Source: Paramyrothecium sp. XJ0827 (taxonomy: Eukaryota; Ascomycota; Sordariomycetes; Hypocreales; Stachybotryaceae). Taken from it: a stretch of DNA of 64,000 nucleotides. Below the pieces are notes generated by a model that made no database searches, had not been told where the DNA came from, and was given only the letters and a program-made list of their open reading frames with translations. This document shows positions 11,547-22,823 of this stretch, piece after piece. The stretch lies in assembly GCA_020881915.1 (NCBI GenBank), contig JAJFPB010000007.1:2356001-2420000 (forward strand). Direction: 5' to 3'. How positions within the stretch are numbered: the stretch's first letter is position 1; each line of letters starts with the position of its first letter. Made by a program: the position numbers and the translations under genes.

Positions 11547-13422
11547 ATGCCTTCTCGGCTAAGTGAGTGGCACGAGGGCGAGGCTGCCATGCAGCAGCGG
11601 CTCAAAGTGCCGCGGCTGGAGAACCCTACCGCAGCCGGGCTGCCCATGTCCTATGTCTGGCGTGTGGCGGAATCTTCCCTGGCTGCAGTCGGCACGCTCG
11701 ACGAGCAGGGCCGACCGTGGACGACCGTTTGGGGCGGCGAGCGCGGCTTCGCGGGACCTGTCGCACAGGACGTGCTGGGCTTCAACTCGGGGGTGGACGC
11801 GCAATACGACCCGGTCATGGAGGCGTTCTGGGGCGGTGCCCCGCGCGATGGGAGCGACGTTGTACAGCCTAACGAGGGGAGGGGCAAGATGATGTCGGCG
11901 CTGGCCATTGATCTTACCTCGAGAGACCGGGTGAAGCTGGCTGGAAGCATGGTGGCCGGGGCGAGGACGGGGACGGGCGGCGTGCAAGTCGCCATGCATG
12001 TGAAGGAGAGCTTGGGAAACTGCCCCAAGTACATCAACAAGAAAGACATTGTGCCGCATCCCGTGAGCCCTGAGCTGATCTCAGATAAGTTGCCGCTGTC
12101 GGAAGAGGCGCTGGAGCTGCTGGAGCGGGCAGATGTGCTCTTTCTGTCTAGCACGGCTGGCGAGTCAATGGATACAAACATCAGAGGAGGGGCGCCCGGG
12201 TTCGTGAGAGTGGTCAAGAATACTGAAGATGGTGTGGAGCTGGTGTTCCCAGAGTGTAAGTCCCTTGAACTGCCTACTCTTTCGCAGACAAGAAACCTGC
12301 TAACTAGGAAATTAAGTTTCGGGCAACAGGCTCTACCAAAGCCTTGGGAATCTCAAAGTCGATCCCAGAGCAGGAATTGTCATACCAGACTTCACCACTT
12401 CGAATGCTTTGTATCTGACAGGATCAGCTTCGATCCTGATCGGCGATGAGGCCTCGGCTTTGCTGGCGCGGACCAAACTGGCCGTCAAGATCACAGTCAC
12501 GGCAGCACGGTTCGTCAAGTCTACTTTACCTTTCCGAGGAACCTTTGTCGACACCTCGCCTTACACGCCGCCGGTTCGGTATCTCGTCGGAGAGAAGGCT
12601 TCTCACCCGTCTGCAGGCGAGCCCGAGTCACAAGGAATCGAGGCCAAATTGACCGATCGAAAAGAGATAACGCCGTCTATCAGCCGCTTCACCTTCCGTC
12701 TGTCCTCCCCCAGAGGGCCTACGGCAGCTTGGCAGGCTGGCCAGTACATCACTCTAGATTTTGCGTCCGAGTTAGACCACGGATACTCGCATATGAGGGA
12801 CGATGATCCGCAAAGCATAAACGATGACTACGTCCGTACGTTCACTGTGTCGAGTCCGCCGACTGGCGAGTCTGATATTGAAATCACGGCACGGAGAAAC
12901 GGCGCAGCGACGGGGCTGCTGTGGAGACATAACCTCGCAGTACCTCTGGAGGTGCCAGTTCTAGGATTTGGAGGTGAGGAGGCGTTCCGGCTGTCAAAGA
13001 GCCCAACCCCAGCGGTCTTTGTAGCTGGAGGTGTCGGGATCACGCCGCTGCTTGCTCAAGCCGCAGCAGTCTTGGCATCCGGCAGCGGCACCGATGACGG
13101 ACCTCGGCTGCGTGTGCTGTGGAGTTTGCGCGCGGAAGATCTGGCCCTGGCAGTAGATTCATTCGACCGGATCAAGGGCTTGGGTGGAGTGACCACGGTC
13201 TATGTCTCTGGGGATGTTGATAAGGATGGCGTGGCGGCGACGGTGGAAACGCTGCAGGGAGAAGGGGCAAAAGTACACCACAGGCGACTTGGTATCGAAG
13301 ATGTGGATGGGCTGAAGAAGAAGGGAAATAAGTTTTATCTTTGCACCGGTCCAGGCTTCTTGAAGAAGTTAGAGGAATGGCTGGATGGAGAGAATGTGGT
13401 ATGGGAGAGCTTTGCGTATTAG
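11547..13422 (+). CDS. Flavin reductase fusion: PNPOx-like split barrel plus ferredoxin-reductase-type FAD/NAD module
   Basis: There are two exons, 11547-12255 and 12317-13422, giving 604 residues. The 61-base intron starts GTAAGT and ends at a TTAAG acceptor. The obvious CAACAG acceptor 13 bases downstream would break the frame. The in-phase junction restores FPEFSGNRLYQSLGNLKVDP, a typical split-barrel motif. Residues 1 to about 290 form a pyridoxamine-phosphate-oxidase-like FMN-binding barrel. From about residue 350 there is an FNR-like module with RTFTVSSPP (FAD-binding), GGVGITPLL at about 474-482 (NAD(P)H-binding) and a C-terminal LCTGPGFL. No 2Fe-2S ferredoxin cysteine cluster is evident. 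It probably transfers electrons from NAD(P)H to a flavin-bound substrate in the cytosol; the substrate is unknown. A start at 11463 would add 28 residues of poor character. Confidence 0.8.
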
Positions 13423-14830
13423 ATGTTATCAAGCCGGGATTTCCACATTAGGCGAAGGGACGGACTGGCATTAGTTTAGACCGCCGTGATAAATAGTGCA
13501 TCGGAGATTGCGGCCCAGGGTCACTCACGAAGATTGATGAAGGCATAATCAAACGGCGGGGTCAGGTGTTTCGCAAGTTGTAATTGAAGGCAAGCAAATC
13601 GACATCATTTTAGAAGTCTTGATGAATAAGTGTGAATGGGTCGTGGTTGAGTAAGAGCGAAGGCGACGACCCGCATGGGCCAGTCTGGTCGCGATAGTTG
13701 GCGACAACTCCGCCTCCCGGGTTCACCGTAGCGTGTAAAGGGGGGCGACAGCGTGTAAGCAGTCCTGTCAGAAGAGCGATTGAAGTAAGCAAACTCCTAT
13801 AGTCGTAAACGTGTTTTATTTTTTGCGTGGCTGTATGTAGATGTGAATGCGAACGTGGATTTGAATGTGAATGTAAGTGAATGAAATGAAATAATTCCAG
13901 ATTTACCATTGAAAGGCGAGTCACTCTTGTGGTGGCGATGCGAAGGTTGCACCTGCAAAATGAGCCACGGTTGAGGGCGAAGCAGGTGGTGGTTCTTCGG
14001 TACCTCTCATTGTCGCATTGAGACAATTAGATCAAGCCTCACCGTCCTCCTGTCATATCCCCCACACGCGGGTGCACGCGTGCGACGGTGCCTGGTTTCG
14101 ACTGGCAAAACACCATGTTCGACAAAGGCTCTCGTCCTCACCCTCACCGAAATTCCTTATCTGGGCAACGACGGAGTTGGCCGACCATCTGTCTTGGCCC
14201 AGAAACGGCCGCCTCGGCTTGTCGCCCATAGGCCAGAAGTGCCAGTGCCACCAGACAAAAGAACCCCTGCTTCGTTCAGCCCAAGAATAATCGTCTGCCT
14301 TCAATCCCGGACACCACGAATCAAACCCACCCTTGGCATGTCCAGGAAACCATCCGCACGGGAAGAGGCCTACACGTGCAGCACGCCCAGGCCAATTGCA
14401 AGCCGCCAATTCAATAGCTGCGTGGCTTTCATGTGAGTCCTGCCTAGCCTGTGGGACACTCTCAGCGCCGCTGCTTACTGGCCAGGCACCCCGTCCGGGG
14501 CTCGCCGATCGGTAAATCTGCCAGGAACCAATCCTCCTATTGGAGTAGCTTGACAAGGGTGCTGCGATGAATTGGAGATTACGCCCAACCCCACAGACCC
14601 GACCTCCCTATCTGAGCTGCATCCAAGACCTGCGATGGGGGTGCGGGAGGGGACACTGGTCCGGCCTAGAATTGGACCCTACCCGAAAAGGGCAGCTGGG
14701 CTGAACATGCGCTGACCTATATGAAGATTTGAGGTGCCCGGCTTCGTTGGAGAGGAAGAAGAGTCCTGCTCAGGAGCCCTCATCCTGCAAACGTCCGACC
14801 TTGCTCTCGCCCAAGGCACTGTCAATCACC
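13423..14830. other. Intergenic region
   Basis: I see no supportable gene. The open frames at 13610-14026 and 14053-14556 (both -) lack protein character or partner exons. The last few hundred bases are the promoter of the nuclease gene, with a CCTATATGAAG sequence near 14717 that may serve as a TATA element. Confidence 0.5.
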
Positions 14831-16876
14831 ATGTTCAAGGTCGTCGCTCCACTGGTCGCCGCCGCTGCCTCGGCGGCTGCCGTCACCATCGCCGAGATCA
14901 ATGGCAACCGCTTCATCTCGCCCTTCAAGGACAAGAACGTCACCGACGTCAGGGGCCTCGTGACGGCCAAGAGCAACCAGGGCATCTTCTTGCGCTCTAC
15001 GGAGCCTGATGAGGATCCCGCAACCTCGGAGGGTCTGTATGTCTTCAACCGCAACATCATCAACCAGGTTGCTGTTGGAGACATCATCACCCTCGGTGGT
15101 CGCGTTGTCGAGTACAGGTACGTTCATTGACCGCATAATCGCAGAAGCGTGCCACGACAACGGAGTTGATCCTTGTCACGGATGAGGGGCTTCGATGGAG
15201 ATACTCCAGTGCTAATTGCCATCCAGGAGCGCTAATAACTACGCTTACCTGACCGAGCTCGACAACCCCAACAACGTGGTCATTGTCTCGTCTGAGAACG
15301 AAGTCAAGCCTCTTATCGTAGGTGTGGACACCCTGCCACCCCCTACCGAGGAGTTCTCCAGTCTCGACAAGGGCGGTGTGTTCGGCGTGCCCAACGGGGT
15401 TGGTGCTCTTTCCACGAACAACCCCGTGCTGGACCCCACCAAGTATGGATTGGACTTTTGGGAGTCGCTCGTTGGAGAGCTTGTCACCTTGAAGGACGTC
15501 TACCAGGTCAGCCGTCCCAACCAATTTGGCGATGCCTGGGTTCGTGGCAACTGGCCAGTGACTGGCATCAACTCTCACGGCGGTGTCACCATGCTTGACG
15601 GTGGTAAGTGACGAATGGCTCTGAAAATCTAACAGTTCCGCATTGACTTACATCACATAGATGCTAATCCCGAAACCATTGTCATCGGCTCTCCCCTTGA
15701 CGGCAGCAGGAACCCTGACGACACCCGCATGGGCGACTATCTGGGCGATATAACTGGTGTCGTCTACAATGCTTTTGGCTTCTACCGTGTCCTTCCTACT
15801 ACGCGCGTCCAGCCTCTCAAGAATGCCACTACAGAATTCCCCGCTGTTTCTTTCGAGAGCAAGGGTACCTGCAAGGGTGTTACCGTCGGAGTGTACAACG
15901 CGGAGAACCTCACCCCCAGGTCGGCTCACATGCCCTTGATCATTGACCAGATTGTAAACAAGCTCAAGACCCCGGATGTCATCATGCTCCAGGAGATTCA
16001 GGACAACTCTGGCAACGTCAACGATGGCACTGTTTCCGGAAACATCACCCTGTTCACCCTGGCTTCGGGTATTGAGGAGGCTTCTGGTATTGCCTATGAG
16101 TTTGCCGAGGTTCCTCCCGTTGATGGCCAGGACGGCGGCGAGCCCGGCGGCAACATCCGCGTTGCTTACCTGTACCGACCAGACATTGTTGAGCTGTACA
16201 AGCCCAATCTTGGTAACGAAGGTGACGCGACCGAAGTGCTTGAGTCTGAGGAGGGCCCTGTCCTGAAGTACAACCCCGGCCGCATCGACCCCAAGAACCC
16301 CGCTTTCAACAACAGCCGCAAGCCTGTTATCGCTCAGTGGAAAACTGTTCGCGGTACCGGCAAGACCTTTTTCACTGTCAATGTCCACTTCTCCAGCAAG
16401 GGTGGCTCATCCTCTCTGCACGGCGACCCTCGCCCTCCTCTTAACGGTGCTCTTGCCGCCCGCCAATCACAGGCTGAGGTCACTGGTGTAAGTCGCATTA
16501 CTCGTCGAGACTCGTACATTTCGCTGACATTGTATTTTAGGACTTCATCGGACAGATCATGGAGTTGGATCCCAAGGCTCGTATTGTCGCTGCTGGTGAT
16601 TTCAACGAGTTCACCCAAGTCCAGCCCATGCAGACCTTCCTGGGCCGATCCGGTCTGGTTGATCTGGAGGAGGCCATCGGCATGGACCCTGTCGAGCGCT
16701 ACACCTACCTGTTTGACATGAACTGCCAGTCCCTGGATCACGTTTTCGTCAGCCCTAGCATCACCCGCGGCGCTCTGTACGAGCACCTTCACCTCAACAC
16801 TTGGCAGAACTTTGACGACCAGGTTAGCGACCACGACCCCAGCGTCGCTCGCTTCAACCTGTGTGGCTGCGCTTAA
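14831..16876 (+). CDS. Secreted endonuclease/exonuclease/phosphatase-family nuclease (ExeM/NucH-like)
   Basis: There are four exons, 14831-15117, 15227-15603, 15661-16487 and 16541-16876, giving 608 residues. All introns have GT-AG ends (109, 57 and 53 bases) and conserve phase. The N-terminus MFKVVAPLVAAAASAAAV is a signal peptide with an AxA-type cleavage site, so the protein is probably secreted. An OB-like N-terminal half is followed by the EEP catalytic fold. Visible catalytic motifs are YNAENLTP, MLQEIQD (catalytic Glu), AAGDFNEF, LDHVFVSP and a final SDHDPS. This set matches extracellular DNases and RNases related to bacterial ExeM/NucH. Likely roles are nutrient scavenging or degrading extracellular DNA. 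No C-terminal lamin-tail or anchor is seen; the protein ends in NLCGCA. Confidence 0.88.
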
Positions 16877-17268
16877 TGGAAGGTGATGAACAGGGGATGT
16901 CAGCGAATCTCTTGTACTAAAGCATTTCTCTATTTGTAATGTATCATACAGCGCATGATGATGAGGGAATTGGCATACCACAGGCACAATGTATAGAATC
17001 ACATATCACGATTATACGGGTACTTCTGAACCAGAATTAGCCCGGACAAAAGTTCCGGACTCCAAAAACGCGATCCCTTTCTGCCAGGTAAAGCCATTTA
17101 GTAAAGAGGTACGATGTATCATGACCATGTTGCCGACTTCTAGATCATTAACATATTGTGTCCTTTTTCCAAGTTGTCCTATACCTTATCGTACATAACC
17201 ATTGAGCTTGCTGTAAACCAGGCAGGACTGACTTGCCCAATTTCAGAAGCAGCAGAACTAGCCAAGTA
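16877..17268. other. Intergenic region between convergent genes
   Basis: These are the 3' flanks of the nuclease (+) and the DUF2461-type gene (-). I see nothing else. Confidence 0.55.
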
Positions 17269-18751
17269 TTATGGCTCCTCATCCTCATCCTCCCCATTTT
17301 GCTCTTCGTCATTTGCGTGCTCTTCTCCCTCATCCTCGCTGTCGCTCTCGTCTGCGTTGGGGTCTGGCATTACAATATTGTTCAAGAAGGTTACCTAGAA
17401 CGGAGGGAATCAAGTGCAAACGGGTTAGCCTCTGCTGCATCGAAGCCCTTATGACTGCGGATTTCACATACAAAGCCGGAGAGTGCTCGCATTATGGTGG
17501 TGATCTTCTCCTGCGCGTCGTCCGCGCACAGCATCTTGTCGTCGATCTTGGTGCCGACGGTGTAGCTCTTGAGTCGGAGCAGGGCAATGTCTCGGTGCGT
17601 GGCCTCGTAGTCCTGGGCTAGCTGTCAGCGGACCGTGCTCGTGGCCAAGGGAATGGAAATGAAAAAGGGGGGCGAGAATGGGCGTACCATGGGCCGCTTC
17701 TTGAGAGCATACTCCTTGTTCTTCTCCACAAAGGCCTTGACGGCGGCCTCGGGCCCGGCGCCGCGCTTGACGCCCGGGAAGAAGGCGGCCTTGAGCAAAG
17801 GGTCGTCGAGGGCCCGGCGCCAGCGGCCGGGGTGGCGGTCGATGCTGCGGCGCAGCTTGTCGACGTGGCCCTTCTCCGGGCACCAGAGGCCGCCGCCGAC
17901 GAAGGAGGAGCCGCCGGGCTCGCAGTGGATGTAGTAGCACGCGTAGGGGCCCTTGCGGCCGGTGCGGGACCACGCGGCGGAGAAGTGAGGCTGGAAATCG
18001 GGAAGCGCGAACGTGTTAGCGATTGTCGGGCGACTACTTCACAGAGAATAAGAGGGCGGGCTACCTTGTAGGGTGTGGGGTCCTTGCTGAAGCGAATGTC
18101 TCGATGGATGCGGAAGATGACGTCCTTGGTGGGCAGCTCGGGGATGGTCTCGTCCACGTCGATGAGCGTCTGCGTCGTGGCCACGACGAACGAGTCCCAG
18201 TCCTTCAGGGCCCTCCTGTACTCGCCGTCGTGCGCTGAAGACAAGTTAGACGGATCTTACCTATGCCAGATGCTCGAGTGAGAAGAGGGGAGGGGAGGCT
18301 GCTGCTTACACTTGAGCCACGGTCTTTTGTTGTTTGCCTTGAGGTCTTTCAGAAACAGGAGAGTGTTCTTGTGGACTTTGTGCTCCTCATACTCGACGCC
18401 TCCGTCGTCTCTCAGCTTCTCCAGGGGCAGGACCTTGACTCTCCGCGGCGCGTCTTCGTCCTCCTCATCTTCATCCTCATCTTCGTCCTCCTCCTTCTTG
18501 GCGTCTTGCTCACCAGCGTCGTCGTCGTCGTCATCCTCCGCCGGCTCATCCTGATACTGGTCCTCCGAGTCGGAGTCTGCGTCCGCGGCAGCCGCCTTCT
18601 TGGAGATGCGGCGCTTCTTGGGCGGCAGGTCCGCGTCGCTGCCGCCGTCTGAGTCCTCAAAGTACTTGCTTTTCTGGGGCGTGCTGGAGATGCGCCGGGA
18701 ACGCCGCGGCGGCTCGACGGCCTCGGCGGGGGCGCGCTTGCGGGCCGGCAT
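17269..18751 (-). CDS. DUF2461 (TIGR02453-type) protein with acidic arms
   Basis: There are five exons on the minus strand: 18751-18310, 18234-18065, 17990-17688, 17612-17472 and 17394-17269, giving 393 residues. Every junction is in phase. The last one matters: a GTATGT donor at 17471 and TTCTAG acceptor at 17395 join RALSGF to VTFLNNIVMPDP. Without it the frame runs into an early stop at 17391. The N-terminal 105 residues are basic (PPRRSRRIS) and then extremely acidic, which suggests a nuclear or histone-binding protein. The central part (LKDLKANNKRPWLK, FSAAWSRTGRKGPYACYYIH, GGLWCPEK) is the DUF2461 core. The C-terminal 30 residues are again Asp/Glu-rich. Molecular function of the family is unknown. 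An alternative acceptor nine bases upstream of 17612 would add three residues. Confidence 0.85.
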
Positions 18752-19167
18752 TTGGGGTAATTGAACAGCTGGATATCCAAAAATCAATTCGTCGGGGTGA
18801 ATGCAGGTGACTCTAGAGCGAGATGCACAACATCCGGACTTACAACAAGCTTGTCGTGGTGTGCATGTCGTCATTTCGTACGTCTGCTTATCGCGATCGA
18901 CCGCGTTCCTGGTTCTGGGATGATCACGCGCTGTCACGTGCCGCACTCTATCACTTATACGATGGCTTACCGCCTCCAGCTTTGTGCAAAAAGAGGACGC
19001 TCATTGAACAACAATCCAGCCTCGAGAATGAAAACATTTCCGGATATTAGCTAGTATAGAAATCATCCAGCCAAGACACCATGAGAACCCAGTACGAATG
19101 CTCAACCTTCTCCAACTCCATCCTTTTGGCCCTGACCCGTCTACCATACCGCTTTACGTCCTTGACC
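18752..19167. promoter_or_regulatory. Promoter region of the DUF2461-type gene
   Basis: This is a 416-base region between the start of one - gene and the stop of the next. I see no other feature. Confidence 0.5.
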
Positions 19168-20852
19168 TTAAAGAACAGCTCGCTTCTCCATCCCAAACGC
19201 CTCGGGTCCCAAGTATCGTTGCTGCGCATTGAAGAACTTCTTAAGCCATTTGATTTCGCGCATCTTGAACTGAACCCACGCATCCATCCATTCTTCGTCC
19301 ACTTCCTCCTCAGCCGGCCCGGTCACCTCACTGAGAAACGCGCACATCGTCGCCGCCTCTCTGAGTCTATCCCAATCCAGCTGGCTTGCGGCTTCCAGCT
19401 CTTCTGGCAAGTAGATGACCTGGCATATCGCATAGAGACGTTGCCTGATGTTCAGCTTCAGTAACCTTGCGGCTATGTTAGGGCGCATTAGCTCGTCCTT
19501 GTACTTGTTGAAATTGGCGGCCGGCATCCTGTAGAACCGCTTCCACAAGGCATCGAATGAGGTTTTGAGGTATTCCCGGTTGTCAACTTGAGTGTCGGCG
19601 TTGACAGGAGAGCCTGGCTTGGTCTCCAGGCATTGGAGGTCCTTCAACAGCTGTGACTTTTGTGCCTCGAGATACGCTGGCGTCATGTTTTGGACCTGTC
19701 TCTGGATCTCTTTGACCCTGACTGAATATGGATATCCAGGTCCCTCTTTGACCCTGACTGAATATGGATATCCAGGTCCATTTATGGTTTGTGGAGGAAG
19801 ACCCATACATGCTTGGGTATTTGATGGAGGACCGGGACACGCCATGGTAGTGGTAGTTGCGTCGGTCGTGCTGTCTGAACTGTCTTGAGTACCCACGGAA
19901 CTCGGCCCGTTGCTCGTCAAATCGTTTACGACGTGCTCCTCGGGAGTCCTAGCGATCGTACTGAGACCGGTAGTATGAACCTGTTCTTTCGCGGTAGAGC
20001 TCTCGTCATCTTGTGCCCCAGTCAGTTGTTGCTTATCCGTAGAGGTTATAGAAGAAGCTTGACATTCAAAACGCAAATCAGAATAGGATGAGGCCCCGTC
20101 GCTGCTGTGCAAGGAAGGACCATGGCCTATAACCATCGCCATTCCGGATGCTTTCCGTCGGTTTACATCACCCATAGCTTCATTTCCAGCCTGCTTCGGC
20201 AGATGGTTGTCGTTTTGCGCTGTAGTACGGCATTCTGGCTGAGTACCCATGTCAATCTCCCGGAAATCAGTGGAAGCAGTGGTTGCAATATACGCACCAT
20301 TGACTTATGCCGCTTAACTGCATTGCTTTGCATGGATTCTTTTGTCTCCATGTTCCGCTTCAAATTCGCAGTAACCAGGACCATGGTGTCGGTGTGTCCC
20401 TTCACAGTGATATTGTCTGTCACGGTCTCCCGTTCGTTCGTCTCTAGATATTCATCCGGTGCGCATGCGTCGTCCGCACCTGCGCTTTCGATGATGCTTG
20501 GCTGCTTCTGCTCCGCGGCCCGGGAGTTGACCAAGTTTCTCACGATTGCAACGAATCCTTGTAATGTCGGGGCTCCCATCAGGTCGCTCTCGTCTTCGTC
20601 ATCGAGTTCCAGCCAGTTCAAGCTCGGCAAGGTAATCCACGGCAGCGACGAGTCGATGAATGCGGGCGCGTTGTGGCGAGACCTACGAAGAGACCTTTTT
20701 CTCTCCCGAACCTTGAGAAATTTGATGACCCTCGTCTTGAAGTCCAAGAACTTTAACCCACGCCGGAACCCTCTTCGATCGGCTTCCTCGCAAAGCATCT
20801 CCAAACCTTGGAGGAAGCCTGCCGGCTCTGACTCACAGGCTGCAGGAGTCAT
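19168..20852 (-). CDS. Unrecognised protein with an internal 12-residue tandem duplication
   Basis: Two exons on the minus strand are supportable, 20852-20298 and 20238-19168, giving 541 residues from the ATG at 20852. The 59-base intron (GTGCGT to CTCAG) is phase 0 and joins HKSM to PECRTTAQ. I do not recognise a family. The N-terminal third has basic and acidic patches (RERKRSLRRSR, then ELDDEDESD). The middle is Ser/Thr-rich and probably disordered. The C-terminal 150 residues are helical with many Trp, Arg and Leu (WKRFYRMPAANFNKYKDEL, EEWMDAWVQFKMREIKWLKK) and may form the functional domain. GPGYPYSVRVKE is repeated twice back to back. The true start may lie in an upstream exon at 20849-21142. 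Confidence 0.55.
19708..19779. repeat. Perfect 36-bp tandem duplication inside a coding region
   Basis: Two identical 36-base units lie at 19708-19743 and 19744-19779. The length is a multiple of three, so the reading frame is kept and the protein gains one extra copy of a 12-residue segment. Complete identity of the copies points to a recent event. Confidence 0.9.
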
Positions 20853-21142
20853 CGCCGTAGAGGTGGGAGGGTCCTTGGGGCACGGGCTGGATAAGCTTTT
20901 CGCGATCCCTCAGAGCTCAAACTTTTCACATTCTTCTTGAGGTCACGGATGAAGAGTTGAAGAAGTGCTTGAGAGGTGAGCCGGGAGCGGTGGCAGGTGG
21001 CGGCGATGTAAATGGCGCCAGCCGTGCGATAGACCACCCTGAGACTGCCTAGTTTAATGCAGGATGCATCATCTATCACCATTTCATTTTGTAACAATAG
21101 CAAGTAGTCCACTTGGACGGCCCTTGATTCCAGGGCTAGCAT
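20849..21142 (-). CDS. Possible 5' exon of the neighbouring unrecognised gene, or a small separate gene
   Basis: An ATG at 21142 opens a 97-codon frame with protein character (LLLLQNEMVIDDASCIKLG, then VVYRTAGAIYIAATCH and LLQLFIRDLKK). Its stop overlaps the ATG of the next frame as ATGA at 20852-20849. In a fungus the overlap suggests a missed intron rather than two cistrons. I could not find a donor/acceptor pair that keeps phase; ATCCAG near 20892 is the best acceptor. A cDNA read would decide. Confidence 0.35.
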   Translation of the reverse strand: MLALESRAVQVDYLLLLQNEMVIDDASCIKLGSLRVVYRTAGAIYIAATCHRSRLTSQALLQLFIRDLKKNVKSLSSEGSRKAYPARAPRTLPPLRR

Positions 21143-21544
21143 GCTGTATTATCTCCTGCGAGCTTGTGCAAGTGTCCTACCACGTAAAGCGAGGGCGCTC
21201 TCACGCGAAATCGTGTTCTGATATTCGCCCCCCTTCATCACTTGCCAGCAGGCACAATACGACGGAGGGGCCCTCTTTGCATAAACCCGTGTCAAATCTA
21301 GGACTAGATGGAACACCTCTGTCAAGTAGTTCGAGGGCGGTAATAAGGCATCTGAATTACGGTAGCAGCACGTTGCGGTACACTCAAGAACTTATCAGTT
21401 CGTGTAATTTATGCATTTATCTATCGTGCCATCCATCTGCTCACATGTGTATAAAAATTTGCAACACAAGGGCGACCAAAACACCAGAGATTTTAGTAAA
21501 TCATGCTCCCGTATGAACCGTTTCAACAAATAAGGTTTACACTT
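21143..21544. other. Intergenic region
   Basis: This is about 400 bases between the unrecognised gene and the BiP terminator region. I see nothing distinct in it. Confidence 0.5.
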
Positions 21545-22791
21545 TTACAGCTCGTCGTGGAAGTCACCGCCGTCCTCCTCGCCGGCACCGCCAGCACCCT
21601 GGTACATCTTGGAGGTGATGGGGTAGGCGACGTTGGACAGCTTCTCCTTCTGCTCCTCGAAGTCCTCGGCAGTGGCGTCAGCGCCGTTCTCCTCGAGCCA
21701 CTCGGTGGTCTCCTTAACAGCGTCGAGAATCTAGCGAAAGTGTTAGTCATGTGTTCAGTGAAACAAAACATCAGTGTCAACTTACGGTCTCCTTCTCCTC
21801 CTCGTCAATCTTGCCACCCAGACCCTCCTCGTCGTTGACCTGGTTCTTCAGGCTGAAAGCGTAGTTCTCAAGACCGTGACGGGCCTCAACGCGCTCACGG
21901 GTAGCCTTGTCCTCCTCGGCGTACTTCTCAGCCTCGGCGACCATGCGCTCAATCTCCTCCTGGCTCAGGCGGCCCTTGTCGTTGGTGATGGTAACGGACT
22001 CAGACTTGCCAGTGCCCTTGTCGTGGGCAGAGACCTTCAGGATACCGTTGGCGTCGAGCTCGAAAGAAACCTCAATCTGAGGGACACCACGGGGGGCAGG
22101 GGGGATGCCGGTAAGCTCGAACTTGCCGAGAAGGTTGTTGTCCTTGGTCATGGAACGCTCTCCCTCGAAGACCTGGATCAGGACGACGGGCTGGTTGTCG
22201 GCGGCGGTGGAGAAGATCTGGCTCTTGCGAGTGGGGATGGCAGTGTTGCGGGGAATGAGCTTGGTCATGACACCACCAGTGGTCTCAATACCGAGGGTAA
22301 GAGGGTTGACATCCATCAGAACGACATTGGTGGTACCCTCCTGACCAGACAGAATACCAGCCTGGACGGCAGCACCGAAAGCAACAGCCTCGTCAGGGTT
22401 GATACCCTTGGAAGGCTCCTTGTTGAAGTACTCCTTGATCAACTCCTGAACCTTGGGGATACGAGTGGAACCACCGACAAGGACGATGTCGTCGACCTCG
22501 TCCTTCTTGACCTTGGCATCCTTAAGGACCTGCTCAACAGGCTTGATGGTCTTCTTGAAGAGGTCAATGTTGAGCTCCTCGAACTTGGCGCGGGTCAGGG
22601 TCTCGGAGAAGTCGTTGCCCTCGAAGAAAGCCTCGATCTCAATGCGAGTGCTCATCTGGGAGGAGAGAGTTCGCTTGGCCTTCTCAGCCTCACGCTTGAG
22701 CTTGCCCATAGCCTTGAGGTCCTTGGTGACGTCAACGTTGTTCTTCTTGTTGTAGGCCTTGGCGAAGTAGTTGATGACACGCTGGTCGAAA

Positions 22792-22823
<32 letters not shown>

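Noticed and set aside
12317..12330. CAACAG acceptor at 12329 in the flavin reductase gene
   Set aside because: It looks better than TTAAG at 12316, but it shifts the frame and removes the SGNRLYQ motif.
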